DNA of 64,000 nt from Phorcus lineatus (Eukaryota > Mollusca > Gastropoda > Trochida > Trochidae). A program made the translations under genes and the position numbers. The notes beneath the pieces were generated by a model that saw only the letters and a program-made list of their open reading frames with translations, did no database searches and had not been told where the DNA came from. The stretch is taken from NCBI GenBank assembly GCA_921293015.1, contig OV121096.1:9117000-9180999 (forward strand), read 5' to 3'. Positions 24,801 through 35,412 of the stretch are shown one piece after another; the stretch's first letter is position 1, and every line of letters starts with the position of its first letter.

Positions 24801-27800
24801 TATGTTAGCTTTACATGCTTGAAAGGGAAATAGGCAAAGAGAGAGGGCCTGATTCTTATATTCTGTGACAAACTTTTTATTTACTGTGATAATGATTTTT
24901 TCAGATTGTCTATGTTCCACAGATATAAATAATTCATACCACGTACTGTATATTCCTTATTTACAATCTGTAATATATCTTTTAGTTCTAACATTGCAAA
25001 TGTATACTTTATGATTGGCTTAATATGTTTAACTGTATCTTTGTCTGGCGTAAACCTATATATTGTATATAACCTATTCCTATATACAATTTCAAGAAAG
25101 CCATGTTTTTGTGTAGGTGAAAGTGTTACTATGGGCATTGTCCTTTTACTTAAGAAAAGGAATTCACTTTTTGCAGTATTTGAATACAGCAGCCGCTCAC
25201 CTGAAATCATACTGTGTATTCTTGAATCAACCTGTAATTTACAAAAGGGACAATGACCTTATTTTAAAATACAACACAAAAATTTTCAGATGATGAATAA
25301 TTAAATCCATGCTTGCACATCAGAGTACCTGCAAATTGTTACACTAAGTAGGATAACAGTACTTCTAGGTAACTCTTATGTTTTCCGCATAAAAAGCAAG
25401 AACTCCATATTGCTTGTTTGTTGATGTCACTTTAAAGTCGTTTGCTACAGTGTCTTCTTGTGATATTACTCAACAAGAACATTCTATCCGTTGTTTTTAA
25501 CATTTTCAAAACCATCTTGGGAATTACCAAGCTGCTATACCAAAGACCTTTATGGTCAATTGTCTAAAAGTTTTGCCTCAAAGCTACCAGTATACATTAC
25601 ATTAAGAGGCAAATTTAAACACTATTGACAAAAAAATAATTGGTAATTCTTGATTATGTTGAAGCTCCTAACAATAAAGTTATACCTAGGACTCTTACTA
25701 CATAAATAGGGATCATATATTTCTGATATTAAGACTAATATTCACATTCCTTTTTAATCATTCTATATCAGGGTTTTATAAAGGATCAGCTAACGCTGTC
25801 GGTTGATGTGCGGATGTTGAATGACAATGAATCCCAGAAATTTTACTAACACAACTATTTATCTTATAAATAATGCAACAATTACTAAAGTAGTTTGATT
25901 TTTTAAATATTGAACTTCTTTTTTAATAAAAGACTTTTTTTAAATGGAGGCTAACTTGGTTATTAATCGAGTAATAGTTTATTATGTCATACAAGCATTT
26001 ACCCTTGTTTTATACAGAATCTAGCTCATGATGACGGCATCTACAGGATTCGAATCCCTGTGGCATCTCAGGACAACCCCAGTGTGAACAGCGAGGTGTA
26101 TGTTTCCACATTCACTAAAGCTGTGAGTATGAATTACTAGTACAATTACAAACATAATGAAATGGTAATCATATGATGCACACATGCAATCATTATCTTT
26201 GTCTCAGGACAACACCAGGATTGACAGTGAAGTTTATGTCTCCACATTTACTAAAGCGGTGAGGAAGAATTACTACAATTACAAACATGTTGCGGAAGAT
26301 AGTAATCATATGTAGCACCCAGGCAATTATTTTGTCTTTTTCAGGATATCACTAGTTTCTTAGGATATTGCAAGTGTAAATATCGGGGATTATATCTCCA
26401 CACTACCGTAGACTCATTTCTTTCATAACTTCTGTTTTAATTCAAGTTTCTTGTGCAAGCAAAATATATTTCTGATTGTAGGCAATCCATTACATTTTTC
26501 TAAAAAAAACAACAGTGGAACAGAACTATTTACTACTTTGGTAATTCAATGATTTTATGGCATTACAACATAGAATATTTCTCTTCAGTGCACAGTGTAC
26601 GAATCCGGGCTGTCCGACCTTTTGACCCTGAATTTCGACCAATCAGGCGAGGTTTTGGGCATGTCTGTGGCCTCGTTCCCAGGTCTCTGTGTAGGACTGG
26701 ACGTTCCCGCAGCAAACCTCACCAACTGGAAGACCTCGGTTGAAGTCGTGCTTACTGTGTCTGGACCCTCGTATGTAACCCCAGCACTTTCATTTTAAAA
26801 CCCTGTATATCTTTCTAAATATCATTAGAGCTGTGACGACACAGACATTTCCCAATATGATAGGTATCACGATATCTCGTATGGATATGATACATGTTGT
26901 TTTGATGATAAGAAATGTTGATTTTTAAGAACACCTTGGTCTCAGGCAAAAAACAATTTTAGTCTGTTGCACGATATCATCAGATTAAGGATCTCGATCT
27001 TCGATACCACACTACTGTAAAGTCATTACCTTTCGCAGGGGTTTAATCTTTCGCGCTTTTCGCGCAAAGCCATTATGCACAAATAATAAAACATTGCGAA
27101 ATATTATGGTTATGAACATGAAGAAAAACAATAACAGACAAATAAATTGGTTGACACATTTTATTACTCACAGGAATGTTTGATTCGTTCATTAATGACT
27201 AGTCACTAATTAGAGTTCTCACAAGTGGTTACGCCGATATGCCTGTTGTTTGTTGTGCCAACACAGTCATCATAAGTCACAGTCATCACAATAATCCGGC
27301 CTGGCAGAATTCACTCTTGATCGTGATTCAGCTCTTACATGTATAGATGGGCTTTAGAATTAAAGCTTTGTACGAAGAAGATCAGTATCACTTGGCGTTA
27401 AGGTGATTGTGCAGCTATGCTGTCTTCATTGGTTAGGATACCCTTAGTCCAGTTTATCTGCTCCTAATCAAGAGATGCCGCTACCGGCTGAAATATTGCC
27501 AATAACTCTTCACTCACTCTAATCAAGAGATTAAAGATTGAAATTCTGCCATGGAGCTGAACTACTTTGTTTGCTGTAAACCAGTGTGCTACATACAGCA
27601 GTGTTATGCTACAGTATGAAGACACTGTCTCACGTTTAATCAGGGAATAAAATAAATCTAACGAAAAGGAAAATAAATTTACCAATTGCTAATATATGTT
27701 TTTTCATACAGATCTGCCAAGTTAGGTTAAGATTTGCAAATCAATTTCCCAAGCTCAAGTCATTTGAAGGTGTTTACACGAAAATGGCTGCTTGCAGTTT

Positions 27801-28596
27801 TTGCTTGATATATGACATCTTATTGTATGACGATGAATAATGGGATTGACTAATGAGATGATTTACCCTCTGTAGAAAATATATTTGCGAATGCACTAAT
27901 ATTTGATGGGACACATTAGGAAAAAAAATAAATTTAAAAAAACGTGATATTGTGCCTTTTAGTTCTTTGTCTATGTGTTAAAGTTCGGTAGTTCAAAACA
28001 ATGCTAGCAGGTTTCACCATATAGCTTGCAGGCTTTTTTCTCTCATGAGTGCTAGACAGAGATATAAATGAACTTCTTTTGAAACACTCTTAAGTAACTC
28101 ATGTCATCACATTTTCTGAGCTCATTCATGTTGAATAGAAATCCACTATACCACTGTGTCTCTGATCCGAGAACTGTTCTATAGGGTTCGTGTCAGGTAG
28201 CCTTGTCAGTCCCCTTTCACCTCCCTGAAGTTCAATGAGAGGCCTTCCAAATCAGAGTCCTGCTAAAATATCAAAACATGCCCATGATTTTCTAGCCTTG
28301 TTACTGACCAGCAGTAAAGAGTAGTATTTAGATTGGAAACAAAATGAGGTACGAGTGATATGTTTCAGTGAATTCAAATGAGATTGCACATTTTCTAACT
28401 TGGTAACCAAGAAACCATCCCTCACTTAAAGAATAAATTTTTTGTCTATACATGTATTATTACCAACTATATCACTGAGTCTCTGTTTCCTCTTTTCAGA
28501 CCTGACACCCAGACTTACATCGAGAAAATGAAAAGAGAAGAAGCTGAAAAGGCCAAAGGTCAACAAGGAGATAACAGGTCATTTTTTGGAAAATAC
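21818..28596 (+). CDS. EMC10: EMC10, ER membrane protein complex subunit 10 (last exon not found)
   Basis: Subunit of the ER membrane complex, which inserts tail-anchored and multipass proteins; this subunit is mostly luminal. Exons: 21818-21898, 22824-22881, 23294-23409, 26018-26122, 26589-26770, 28500-28596, all phase-consistent, 213 residues. Residues 1-27 form a signal peptide. Then EHSFD, a SLKGNRARFTQAAPLSSDER segment, LAHDDGIYRIRIP and EVYVSTFTKA match the family's beta-sandwich domain. Cys121 and Cys154 are the likely conserved disulfide pair, and N163-L-T is a glycosylation site. EKMKREEAEKAK and SFFGKY lead into the membrane anchor. The expected WMYI-type anchor and Gly-rich tail (about 40-50 residues) are not found in the remaining window. 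Without splicing, the frame runs 11 more residues to a TAA at 28630. A 17-codon copy of part of exon 4 lies in intron 4. Confidence 0.88.
23441..23700 (+). mobile_element. 5'-truncated non-LTR retrotransposon (LINE) 3' end
   Basis: The frame to TGA at 23610-23612 encodes the usual end of a LINE reverse transcriptase protein: SAPFAWNSLPATLRDAPTLE then FKTSLKTHLFSQAF. After the stop come GCGCTGTACAATAA and a short TTATTATTAT tail, the normal 3' end of such elements. Only the last 55-60 codons remain. It begins within about 30 bp of the EMC10 exon 3 donor (23410). Confidence 0.8.
26072..26400 (+). repeat. Tandem triplication (136-bp period) of EMC10 exon 4 end plus intron
   Basis: Three units, with comparable points at 26072 (inside exon 4), 26208 and 26345. 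Each unit carries the last 17 codons of exon 4, its splice donor and about 80 bp of intron. Unit 2 is well preserved and unit 3 is badly decayed (TCAGGATATCACTAG still visible). Confidence 0.85.
26208..26258 (+). CDS. EMC10: Candidate duplicated mini-exon of EMC10 (17 codons)
   Basis: Preceded by TTTGTCTCAG and followed by GTGAGG, so it has both splice sites. It is 51 nt, phase 0 to 0, encoding DNTRIDSEVYVSTFTKA versus DNPSVNSEVYVSTFTKA in exon 4. In the last 11 codons there are six differences and every one is synonymous; the first six codons hold four amino-acid changes. Inclusion would insert a repeated strand between residues 120 and 121. It may be an alternative exon, a recently silenced copy, or a decoy splice site. 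Confidence 0.45.
27013..27323 (+). mobile_element. Partial copy of the CTGTAAAATCAT MITE
   Basis: Starts TA-CTGTAAAGTCAT and shares about 300 bp with the first part of the full element at 30198-30950, including CGCGCTTTTCGCGCAAAGC and AATATTATGGTTATGAAC. The right end is missing. It lies in EMC10 intron 5. Confidence 0.75.
27700..27960 (+). repeat. Dispersed repeat (family shared with 30960 and 50595)
   Basis: Contains ACACGAAAATGGCTGCTTGC and TTTTTGCTTGATAT followed by a diverged GACTATGAATGATCGG-like segment, as in the other two copies. Probably a MITE; ends not clear in this copy. It lies in EMC10 intron 5. Confidence 0.5.
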
Positions 28597-30197
28597 GTAA
28601 GTTTGAATCTTATTCATTTTCATTTGTTATAATGCACAGGGATCAAAATTAGCCGGATCAAATTCAAGCAAGCCAAATTCATCTCCCATATATCATCATA
28701 TCATCTCAAATTTGATTAGTCCTTGGACTACCGACATACCTTGGACTACCGGTTACTACTACCTAAGCCACTTTATTATTTCAAAAGACATATGATACTC
28801 ATTCTCTCCACACAGGTAGCTCTATCATCAATTCATGTACCAACCTCTGTTGTAACTCAAGCTCCTTTGGGGCTTCTGGCAGGTTATCAATTCCTCTGCA
28901 AAATTTGCGCCAATCAAAACACCACATGCATGGAAAGCATTTTTGTTGTCACCGAAGCATATGCAGTCGCTCAATAAGGTGACTGTGTGTATTGTTTTGG
29001 AGGCACTGTCATAAAAAGTTCATTTGAAAGATTTGATCTCTGTGGTTCTAGCTGGAAATGTATTCTCATATTGGGTCGTTTTTCACAAGGTCGGAAGCTG
29101 AACGGATTCCCAAACAAAAATGTAAGAGTTTTAATACGACAGTATTGGTGTCTGAATGTGTGATCTGTAATTTGTTACTATTGTAATGGTCACATTATGA
29201 GTGCAATCTCATTAAAATGAGATGGAACCGAATATCCCTAGTGTAACTATCTCTCATTTGATTACTTCTCGTCTCAGGTGATCTTTTGCTCTCCCACAAA
29301 TCAGCGCCGAGGCTAAAAGCCATGGGTGCCATTTGATATTTTAGAGGCCCTCAGATTTTTTAATTTGTGGAAGGTCAAAGGCATAGACAATGCCACCTTA
29401 CACAACCCCTATGGAGCATAGACAGATAAGAAACACAATAAGATATAAGTGGTATTGGCTCTCTGATTCAAAAAGATTGGTTATGGCTGTGGAAAAGTAA
29501 CTGAAACACTAGTAAAATATTTTCTGTCTTTGTCATGGGAATAATATTGCTGATTTAGCGAGACAGAATTCACCATCATTAATTGGTTCGATCCCTGCTA
29601 TCCACTTTTATTTGAAAATATATTTTATATTAGTTTTTGATTGATTGACATCAACTCATAAAAAGTCCTTAATAGTGAAATCTTAAATTGTGTCTCTCTC
29701 ACATAGCCATTTTGTTTCTGAAATCTGAATTGAAAATTTTTGAATATTTGAAATTTAGCCAGAGCAAATATTGAAGGGAATTCAGATATCATGAATAAAG
29801 AGGTCTGTATTTTTGGTAATTGATGAAAATATATTATTCGAAAGATTTTTGTCCAGATCATATCTTGAAAAATGTAAATATTACAATGGAATGTGTGCAG
29901 AGTAAAAGAGTATCTGATTCCTTTTGCTATTGAGAATATTTCAAGATTGAACATTTTGGTGATCATAACGAGCCTACCCTATTTTGTTTTTTACCAAATT
30001 TATATAACAATTTCAGTGACATGCCCATTGCTTACTTTATTATGAGTATGCTAAGTAAGATATCTCTTCATAAAGGGCTAAGCGCATATTCCTTTACGTA
30101 AAGGGATCTTACTATAACACAAATTAATGTTTTGTAAGAAAATGTTTTTTAATCAAAGGAAGCAGTTTGAAATGAATGTACCATGATAAGTAATGTG
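28597..30197. other. EMC10 3' side; no terminal exon recognised
   Basis: Apart from the MITE fragment near 28.8-29.0 kb, nothing coding is seen. I looked for an acceptor followed by a Trp-rich hydrophobic anchor and found none. Confidence 0.4.
28810..28980. mobile_element. MITE fragment, family with ACAGGGGTAGCTC ends (copy C)
   Basis: Contains ACACAGGTAGCTCTATCATC at its left end, and GGGCTTCTGGCAGG, CAATCAAAACACCACATGCA and TTTTTGTTGTCACC, which match the inverse of copy B (15128-15549) and parts of copy A. The right end is lost. Confidence 0.6.
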
Positions 30198-30950
30198 TAC
30201 TGTAAAATCATAATATTTCGCGGGGGTTTAATTTTCGCGCTTTTCGCGCAAAGCAATAATGCGCGAATATTAAAACATCGCGAAATATTATGGTTATGAA
30301 CGTGAAGAAAACCAATAACAGACAAATAATTTGGTTGACACATTTTTCTACTCACTGGAATGTTTGGTTCGTTTATTAATGACGAGTCACTAATTAGAGC
30401 TCTCACAAATGTGTACATCGTACGCCGATATGCACCTTGTTTGTTGTGCAAACACAGTCATCACAATAATCCGGCCTGGCGGAATCCTCTCTTGATCGCC
30501 AATATGCGTGTCCTGATGTTTTGATTGCGGTACGCTTGAGCTTCGATTCGGTGCGTATATTTTCGGTTCAGTATGATATTTCTTTGAACGAGATCTCGAG
30601 AGGTCACATCATTCAAACACTATTGTTTGGAGTTAAAGATCAAACTAAACCGTTCCGAATGTTTACTTCCGGGAAAACTTGGCGACAGGTATCGTTACCA
30701 CTTCAAAACTTGAAGACGTTTAATGACAATAAATAAATAAAAATTTGATCATTGACTTTTTGAATAAATATTGTTTTTATAAGTAAATTACTACTAGTTT
30801 CAGTGTAATCTTTGCTGCACAGTGCATGAAGTTTTCCTCACCAAATTGCTATTGCTTAGTCGATATGCGCGAAAATTAAACCCCGCGAATCAGTCATTTT
30901 TTATGTTTGCGCGAAAATAACACCCCACGAAAATAAATGATTTTACAGTA
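30198..30950. mobile_element. MITE, Tc1/mariner-type with CTGTAAAATCAT ends
   Basis: The left end TA-CTGTAAAATCAT followed by CGCGGGGGTTTAATTTTCGC is mirrored at the right by CCCCGCGAA..ATGATTTTACAG-TA. TA at both borders (30198-30199, 30949-30950) fits a TA target-site duplication. About 750 bp; a 71-codon open frame inside has no protein-like features. Confidence 0.8.
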
Positions 30951-30959
30951 TCTATTTCC

Positions 30960-31146
30960 CTACCTCAATCATTAGAATGTGTTCACACAAAAATGGCCGC
31001 CGGTGTTTATGCTTAATATTTGATTATTTCCTCTGTGGCTTAGAATGATCGGCCTAGAAATGAGATATTTTAACACAGTGAAGAAATACATTCGGCTTAA
31101 ATGTATGTTAATTGTATTAATCCTTCTAAAAGGTGCTCCTGCCCCT
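30960..31146 (+). repeat. Dispersed repeat with TGCCCCTTTAA right end
   Basis: Shares ACACAAAAATGGCCGCCGG and GATTATTTCCTCTGTGGCTT with the copies at 27700 and 50595. Its right end CTCCTGCCCCTTTAA is the inverse of the TTAAAGGGACAGTAGCA left end at 50595, suggesting TTAA-bounded ends. It abuts the element at 30198-30950. Confidence 0.55.
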
Positions 31147-31608
31147 TTAAGCTGTAAGATAGCTATTTTTAGGCAGATACTGTATTTCTTAAGTCTATGT
31201 CATCAACAGGAGTTTGATAATATTCTCTTGTTGTCTTTCAAACACCATTTTGAACCATGCATGTATTTAGTGTCTTGACATTTGGTGACAGAATATAATT
31301 TGCAGACATGTATTGGAGATTATGTAGACACTAGCCAATTATTGAGATGCTGACTTTCTTCAAGATCACCATGGCACTATGACTACTTGAATGTAGTGTT
31401 GCACCGGATGACTTAAAATTTGGTGGCTGCCTACAATGGAGAATTGTCTAGACACTAGCCAATTTTTTATGTTGACCTTGTTAAGGTCATAATGTCCTTA
31501 GCACTTATTGAACTCTTTTTTTGTGATACCTCGTTATCCATTGCACCAAATGTCTTCAAACTTGATGACAGTATCAGGGATTTTACTGGATTCTGAATGG
31601 ACCATTGT

Positions 31609-32547
31609 CAGTGTAGGAAACTACCGCCCGCCTGAATGCCCGAGACGGGTTAATTTTGTTGAGGGCTGGCAAAAAATAATCTTACCCATCCGATGGTCGG
31701 GTTCATATAATCATTAAATGCAATCTATGTCTAAATGAATTTCTGCATTGCCATTTGAATAAATATTTTAGACGCAAAGAAACCCTAAAGTGTTTATCAG
31801 TCGCGATTCGAGTTAAGTCAATTTCTTTGAGTTTGTATCAAGTTGATTGCATTCATAAGAGATGCATGGTTAACAATAATTAATCAGCCAATCGTAGCAA
31901 GGCTTGCAACTGGCTATGGCTGTATTAAATGACATCGCTCAGATGCTGAAAGTTCGTATGTGGTACAACAGAAGAGCTAACTTAAATAACAAATTAAGAC
32001 TTTCAGTGTGCAGTAACATACAGAATTTATTTTTGGAAGATTGTAATAGAAAAAGCATAGCAGATTTTTAATTCAGATTTCTAAATCGACATTGGGTATT
32101 TATTGTGTTTATGAATCTCGCAAAATGTGCTTCTGTAAATTTGAAGCTTTGAGCTTTACATCTAAATTTAGTGAGCGCACGTCTCAGTTGTGCTGACTTG
32201 ATTTCAGAAAGATAAACTTCTGATGCAATAAATAAAATCCGAATAGAAATTTACACAGGTTGATGACGATATTTCATTGAAACCAGTCTTGACGGTAAAT
32301 ATCTTTACATCCCTGTTTGAATAGCTGAATAAAATATTTGGTATTACCTACATAATATATATACATTTATATTCGAAGTCATGGTTTTAAAGTAGGTATG
32401 AAAGCCTGATATTTACTTCATTATTTATTATTGCTGGGGTAAAATATTCAACTAAAATAGGACTGGCAACTTTAATGGAGGGCTGGTTAGTTTTCAAAGT
32501 TACCAGCCCTGGTGTCTGATAGTCTTTTCTGGTAAGTTTCCTACACT
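31609..32547. mobile_element. Non-autonomous hAT-type element with 8-bp target duplication
   Basis: Left end CAGTGTAGGAAACT, right end AGTTTCCTACACT. The flanking 8-mers are ACCATTGT (31601-31608) and ACCATTGC (32548-32555), 7 of 8 identical, the hAT signature. Near both ends GAGGGCTGG-type subterminal repeats occur. Interior about 940 bp, AT-rich, no transposase. Confidence 0.75.
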
Positions 32548-32555
32548 ACCATTGC

Positions 32556-34012
32556 CTTTGTAGCAATAGTAAAACTTGTTATTTGGATGAAATGTGACCC
32601 AATGTGAAAAATGGCCCATTTCACCTGTAAATCTCAATCCCTGCAGGATATTTTGAGGTAAAACAGATATGGACAACTCTGATTTCTTGACATCTGATAG
32701 AAAATTCGTATTAAAGTGCAGTAGAAATTTTCACAGTCACTCTTTTTAATAATCAAGTTATTAAAACCAGCATATGTAACTCCTTTGTTTATTAATAAGT
32801 GTAGAGGAAATTATGATGTTGGCAAACACTTGTTCTTCCTCTTATAAGTACCTTTGCCACAGTTTCTGCTTTGATGTAGATAAATACCTTTCAGGCTTAG
32901 TACCATACCAAGCTATTTCATGTGGAGACAAAATTCCTTGGATATTCTCATTTGTTAAAATTGTTTCTTTGAAGAAACACTTCATTTTGGATATCTCTTG
33001 TTTGGGGAAGAAATTTGTGCTTATCTTTTGTTTTGTTTAATTCAGCTGAAACGTATAACAGAGAATTATTTGTGGTGGCAAAATTTCAATGAGTAGAGTT
33101 TTGCACATTCATCATTTCACAAGTTTAAAAGAAACTTGCTAAAGCTTGTCAAAATTTTGCTCATTTTTTGGCTTAAAGGTTTTAAATTAAATCAATGTGT
33201 ACATTATATTTATTAAATTGTTTTGCATTTCTTATGAAAAGACAAAACCTTCAAATCTGCGTCTTTAAGATCTGTGGGAAAAGGGTAAAGATAACCTTAT
33301 ATATGAGGAAGATAAAACAATCGTTGCTATGCAAACGTGTCATGTGCTCATATTGAACATATGTCACCACTTATGATTAACCATATGGGTTATAAAACCT
33401 TATATACGAGGAAGATTCAAGATAAACAAAGAGTGCAAATGTTTGGGTAACTTTATTTTCTATCACAAAATACACACATTTTATACAAGTACATAATTTT
33501 TTACAAAACAATTCCATCTTTTTTATCACTCAAGGACAAATTTGTATCTAAGCACTTAAATGTTTTGTTCTTAATCATTTGCATCAACATTTATGCGAGA
33601 AAAAAAATTCCCATGCGAAGTTGAAGTGGATTGTGGTTAAAATTCATTCATGCATACGAAGTCCTTGCATTTAGCAATAATCTAATTATTATGATAACAT
33701 CATATCGAACACCATTTTAAAACCAACAGAATATGGAACCATACTATCAAATTTAACAGAAACTATAATTTTTTGAGAATCTAAATTACAACACTATATC
33801 ACACCATGAATGGTATCATGGAGAGTTGTTTATCTCATTGGAATCTGACTGTGACTAGTCAATCATTGACAAGGGCAGGGAATTGATGCAAATGTATCAG
33901 GGCATATGATTGGTCAAAATAATGACAGGTGAAAGTGGCTCTTGAAATAGTCTCTACTGCGAATGATTACATCTCAACATTGCAACTGACGAGTGTTTGG
34001 TTGAGCTGAATT
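32556..34012. other. Intergenic AT-rich sequence, nothing recognised
   Basis: No exon or RNA gene seen. The open frame at 32813-33040 has no family resemblance and no splice context. Confidence 0.45.
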
Positions 34013-34085
34013 TATTGAGATTAACATCTCAACAACTTTTGAGATTGACATCTCAACAACTTTTGAGATCTACTTCAACAACTTT
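34013..34085 (+). repeat. Short tandem repeat, 25-26 bp unit
   Basis: TTGAGATTNACATCTCAACAA-like unit repeated about 2.7 times, partly palindromic (GAGAT..ATCTC). Confidence 0.75.
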
Positions 34086-34453
34086 ATTAAACTAAGAAAA
34101 ATATTTTCACTTTTATAAATACAATGTATTAAGATTATCATTTCCATAAGAAATCTTGAATAACAACTTTCAATTTTCAAATTAATATGAAACGAAATAA
34201 CAAAAGGAATTAGTTTTCAAAGACAATCAAATTTCCTTTACGTCTCTGTGTCCTAACATGATAGTAACATGTGTCGTGTTCGTTATTTCACAAAAGCAAG
34301 AATGTTTGAGAGACATAGAGCTGCTGGAGACAAAGTGATAAGTCCTCACTGCACAGAAGCGACATGTACTTCGAGCATGATCATGGCATTACGGCATTAA
34401 GTGTATGTCCTTAAGTACCTGTGATTTCAGATGTCATTTAAAATTTCAACTCT

Positions 34454-34459
34454 TTTATT
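34454..34459 (-). terminator. Polyadenylation signal AATAAA of the GPCR (candidate)
   Basis: AATAAA on the minus strand, about 955 nt past the GPCR stop at 35413. If used, the GATATC-rich repeat lies wholly in the 3' UTR. Confidence 0.3.
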
Positions 34460-34494
34460 GAATCTTTCTACCTTGTCTGATTTCAGCTGATATC

Positions 34495-35345
34495 ATTTTT
34501 GATATCCATCACTTTCCAGTGATATAACTTTCAACATACAACACTAAGTGTTTGTATGTCAGTGATATCATGATATCACATGCTTATCATCGTCAACATC
34601 TTGTGAGATAATCCATTAAATATCACATGAGGTTACGCAGAGATAATCTCAATGTCAGATAGCTCACAGATAAGAGGTAACACTTTGTTCTTTTTATGAT
34701 GATATCTTTAACATGGCATTGAATATTGTTTTTGTCCTGCATCTATATTTGACAAAATCCAAACATAATGTCTATGTTTATGAAATCACACTTTGAAAAG
34801 TCATTCATGTTAAATCTCACCATCCAGTGATATCATCTTTATCACTGTCGCCCCGGTCTCACCATCAATTGATATTGTCTATGGCACCTGTTATCATTCA
34901 GGGTTGTGGTCCTTATCTCACCATCAAGTGATATCATCTTTATCACTGTCGCCCCTGTCTCACCATCAATTGATATTGTCTATGGCACCTGTTATCATTC
35001 AGGGATGTGGTCCTTATCTCACCATCCAGTGATTTTGTCCATATCACATCTCACTATCCCACAATATCATCTTTATCACATTTCATCTTTCAGTGATTCA
35101 TGTCATATGTCGTTTTCCCAAGTGAATCCTGTATCACACCTCAACATCCAGAGATATCTTTGTCAAATCACCATTTCATGATATCATTGATATCATATCT
35201 CACCTCCAGTTAACCATCTGCATTTCACCAGTCAGTGATATCACCAATATGTCATCGCATTATCACATGATATCTCCCATCCAGTGATATCACCAATATG
35301 TCATCGCATTATCACTTGATATCTTGCCATCCAGTGACACTATTA
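34495..35345. repeat. GATATC-rich compound tandem repeat
   Basis: Dense GTGATATCA / TGATATCAT palindromes with CACCATCCAGTGA linkers. A 100-bp unit containing CTATGGCACCTGTTATCATT occurs twice (from about 34829 and 34929), and a 52-bp unit with ACCAATATGTCATCGCATTA occurs twice near 35230-35320. It lies immediately downstream of the minus-strand GPCR. Confidence 0.85.
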
Positions 35346-35412
35346 TCTTCATCATCTTTGTCATTTTCAGTACTAAACTTTCTGTTTTCATTACATCTTT
35401 GAGACACAATAT

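Noticed and set aside
24881-25210. 109-codon frame on the - strand
   Set aside because: Upstream sequence vaguely resembles a decayed LINE C-terminal region but no motif is firm, and it lies in an EMC10 intron. Not enough to call.
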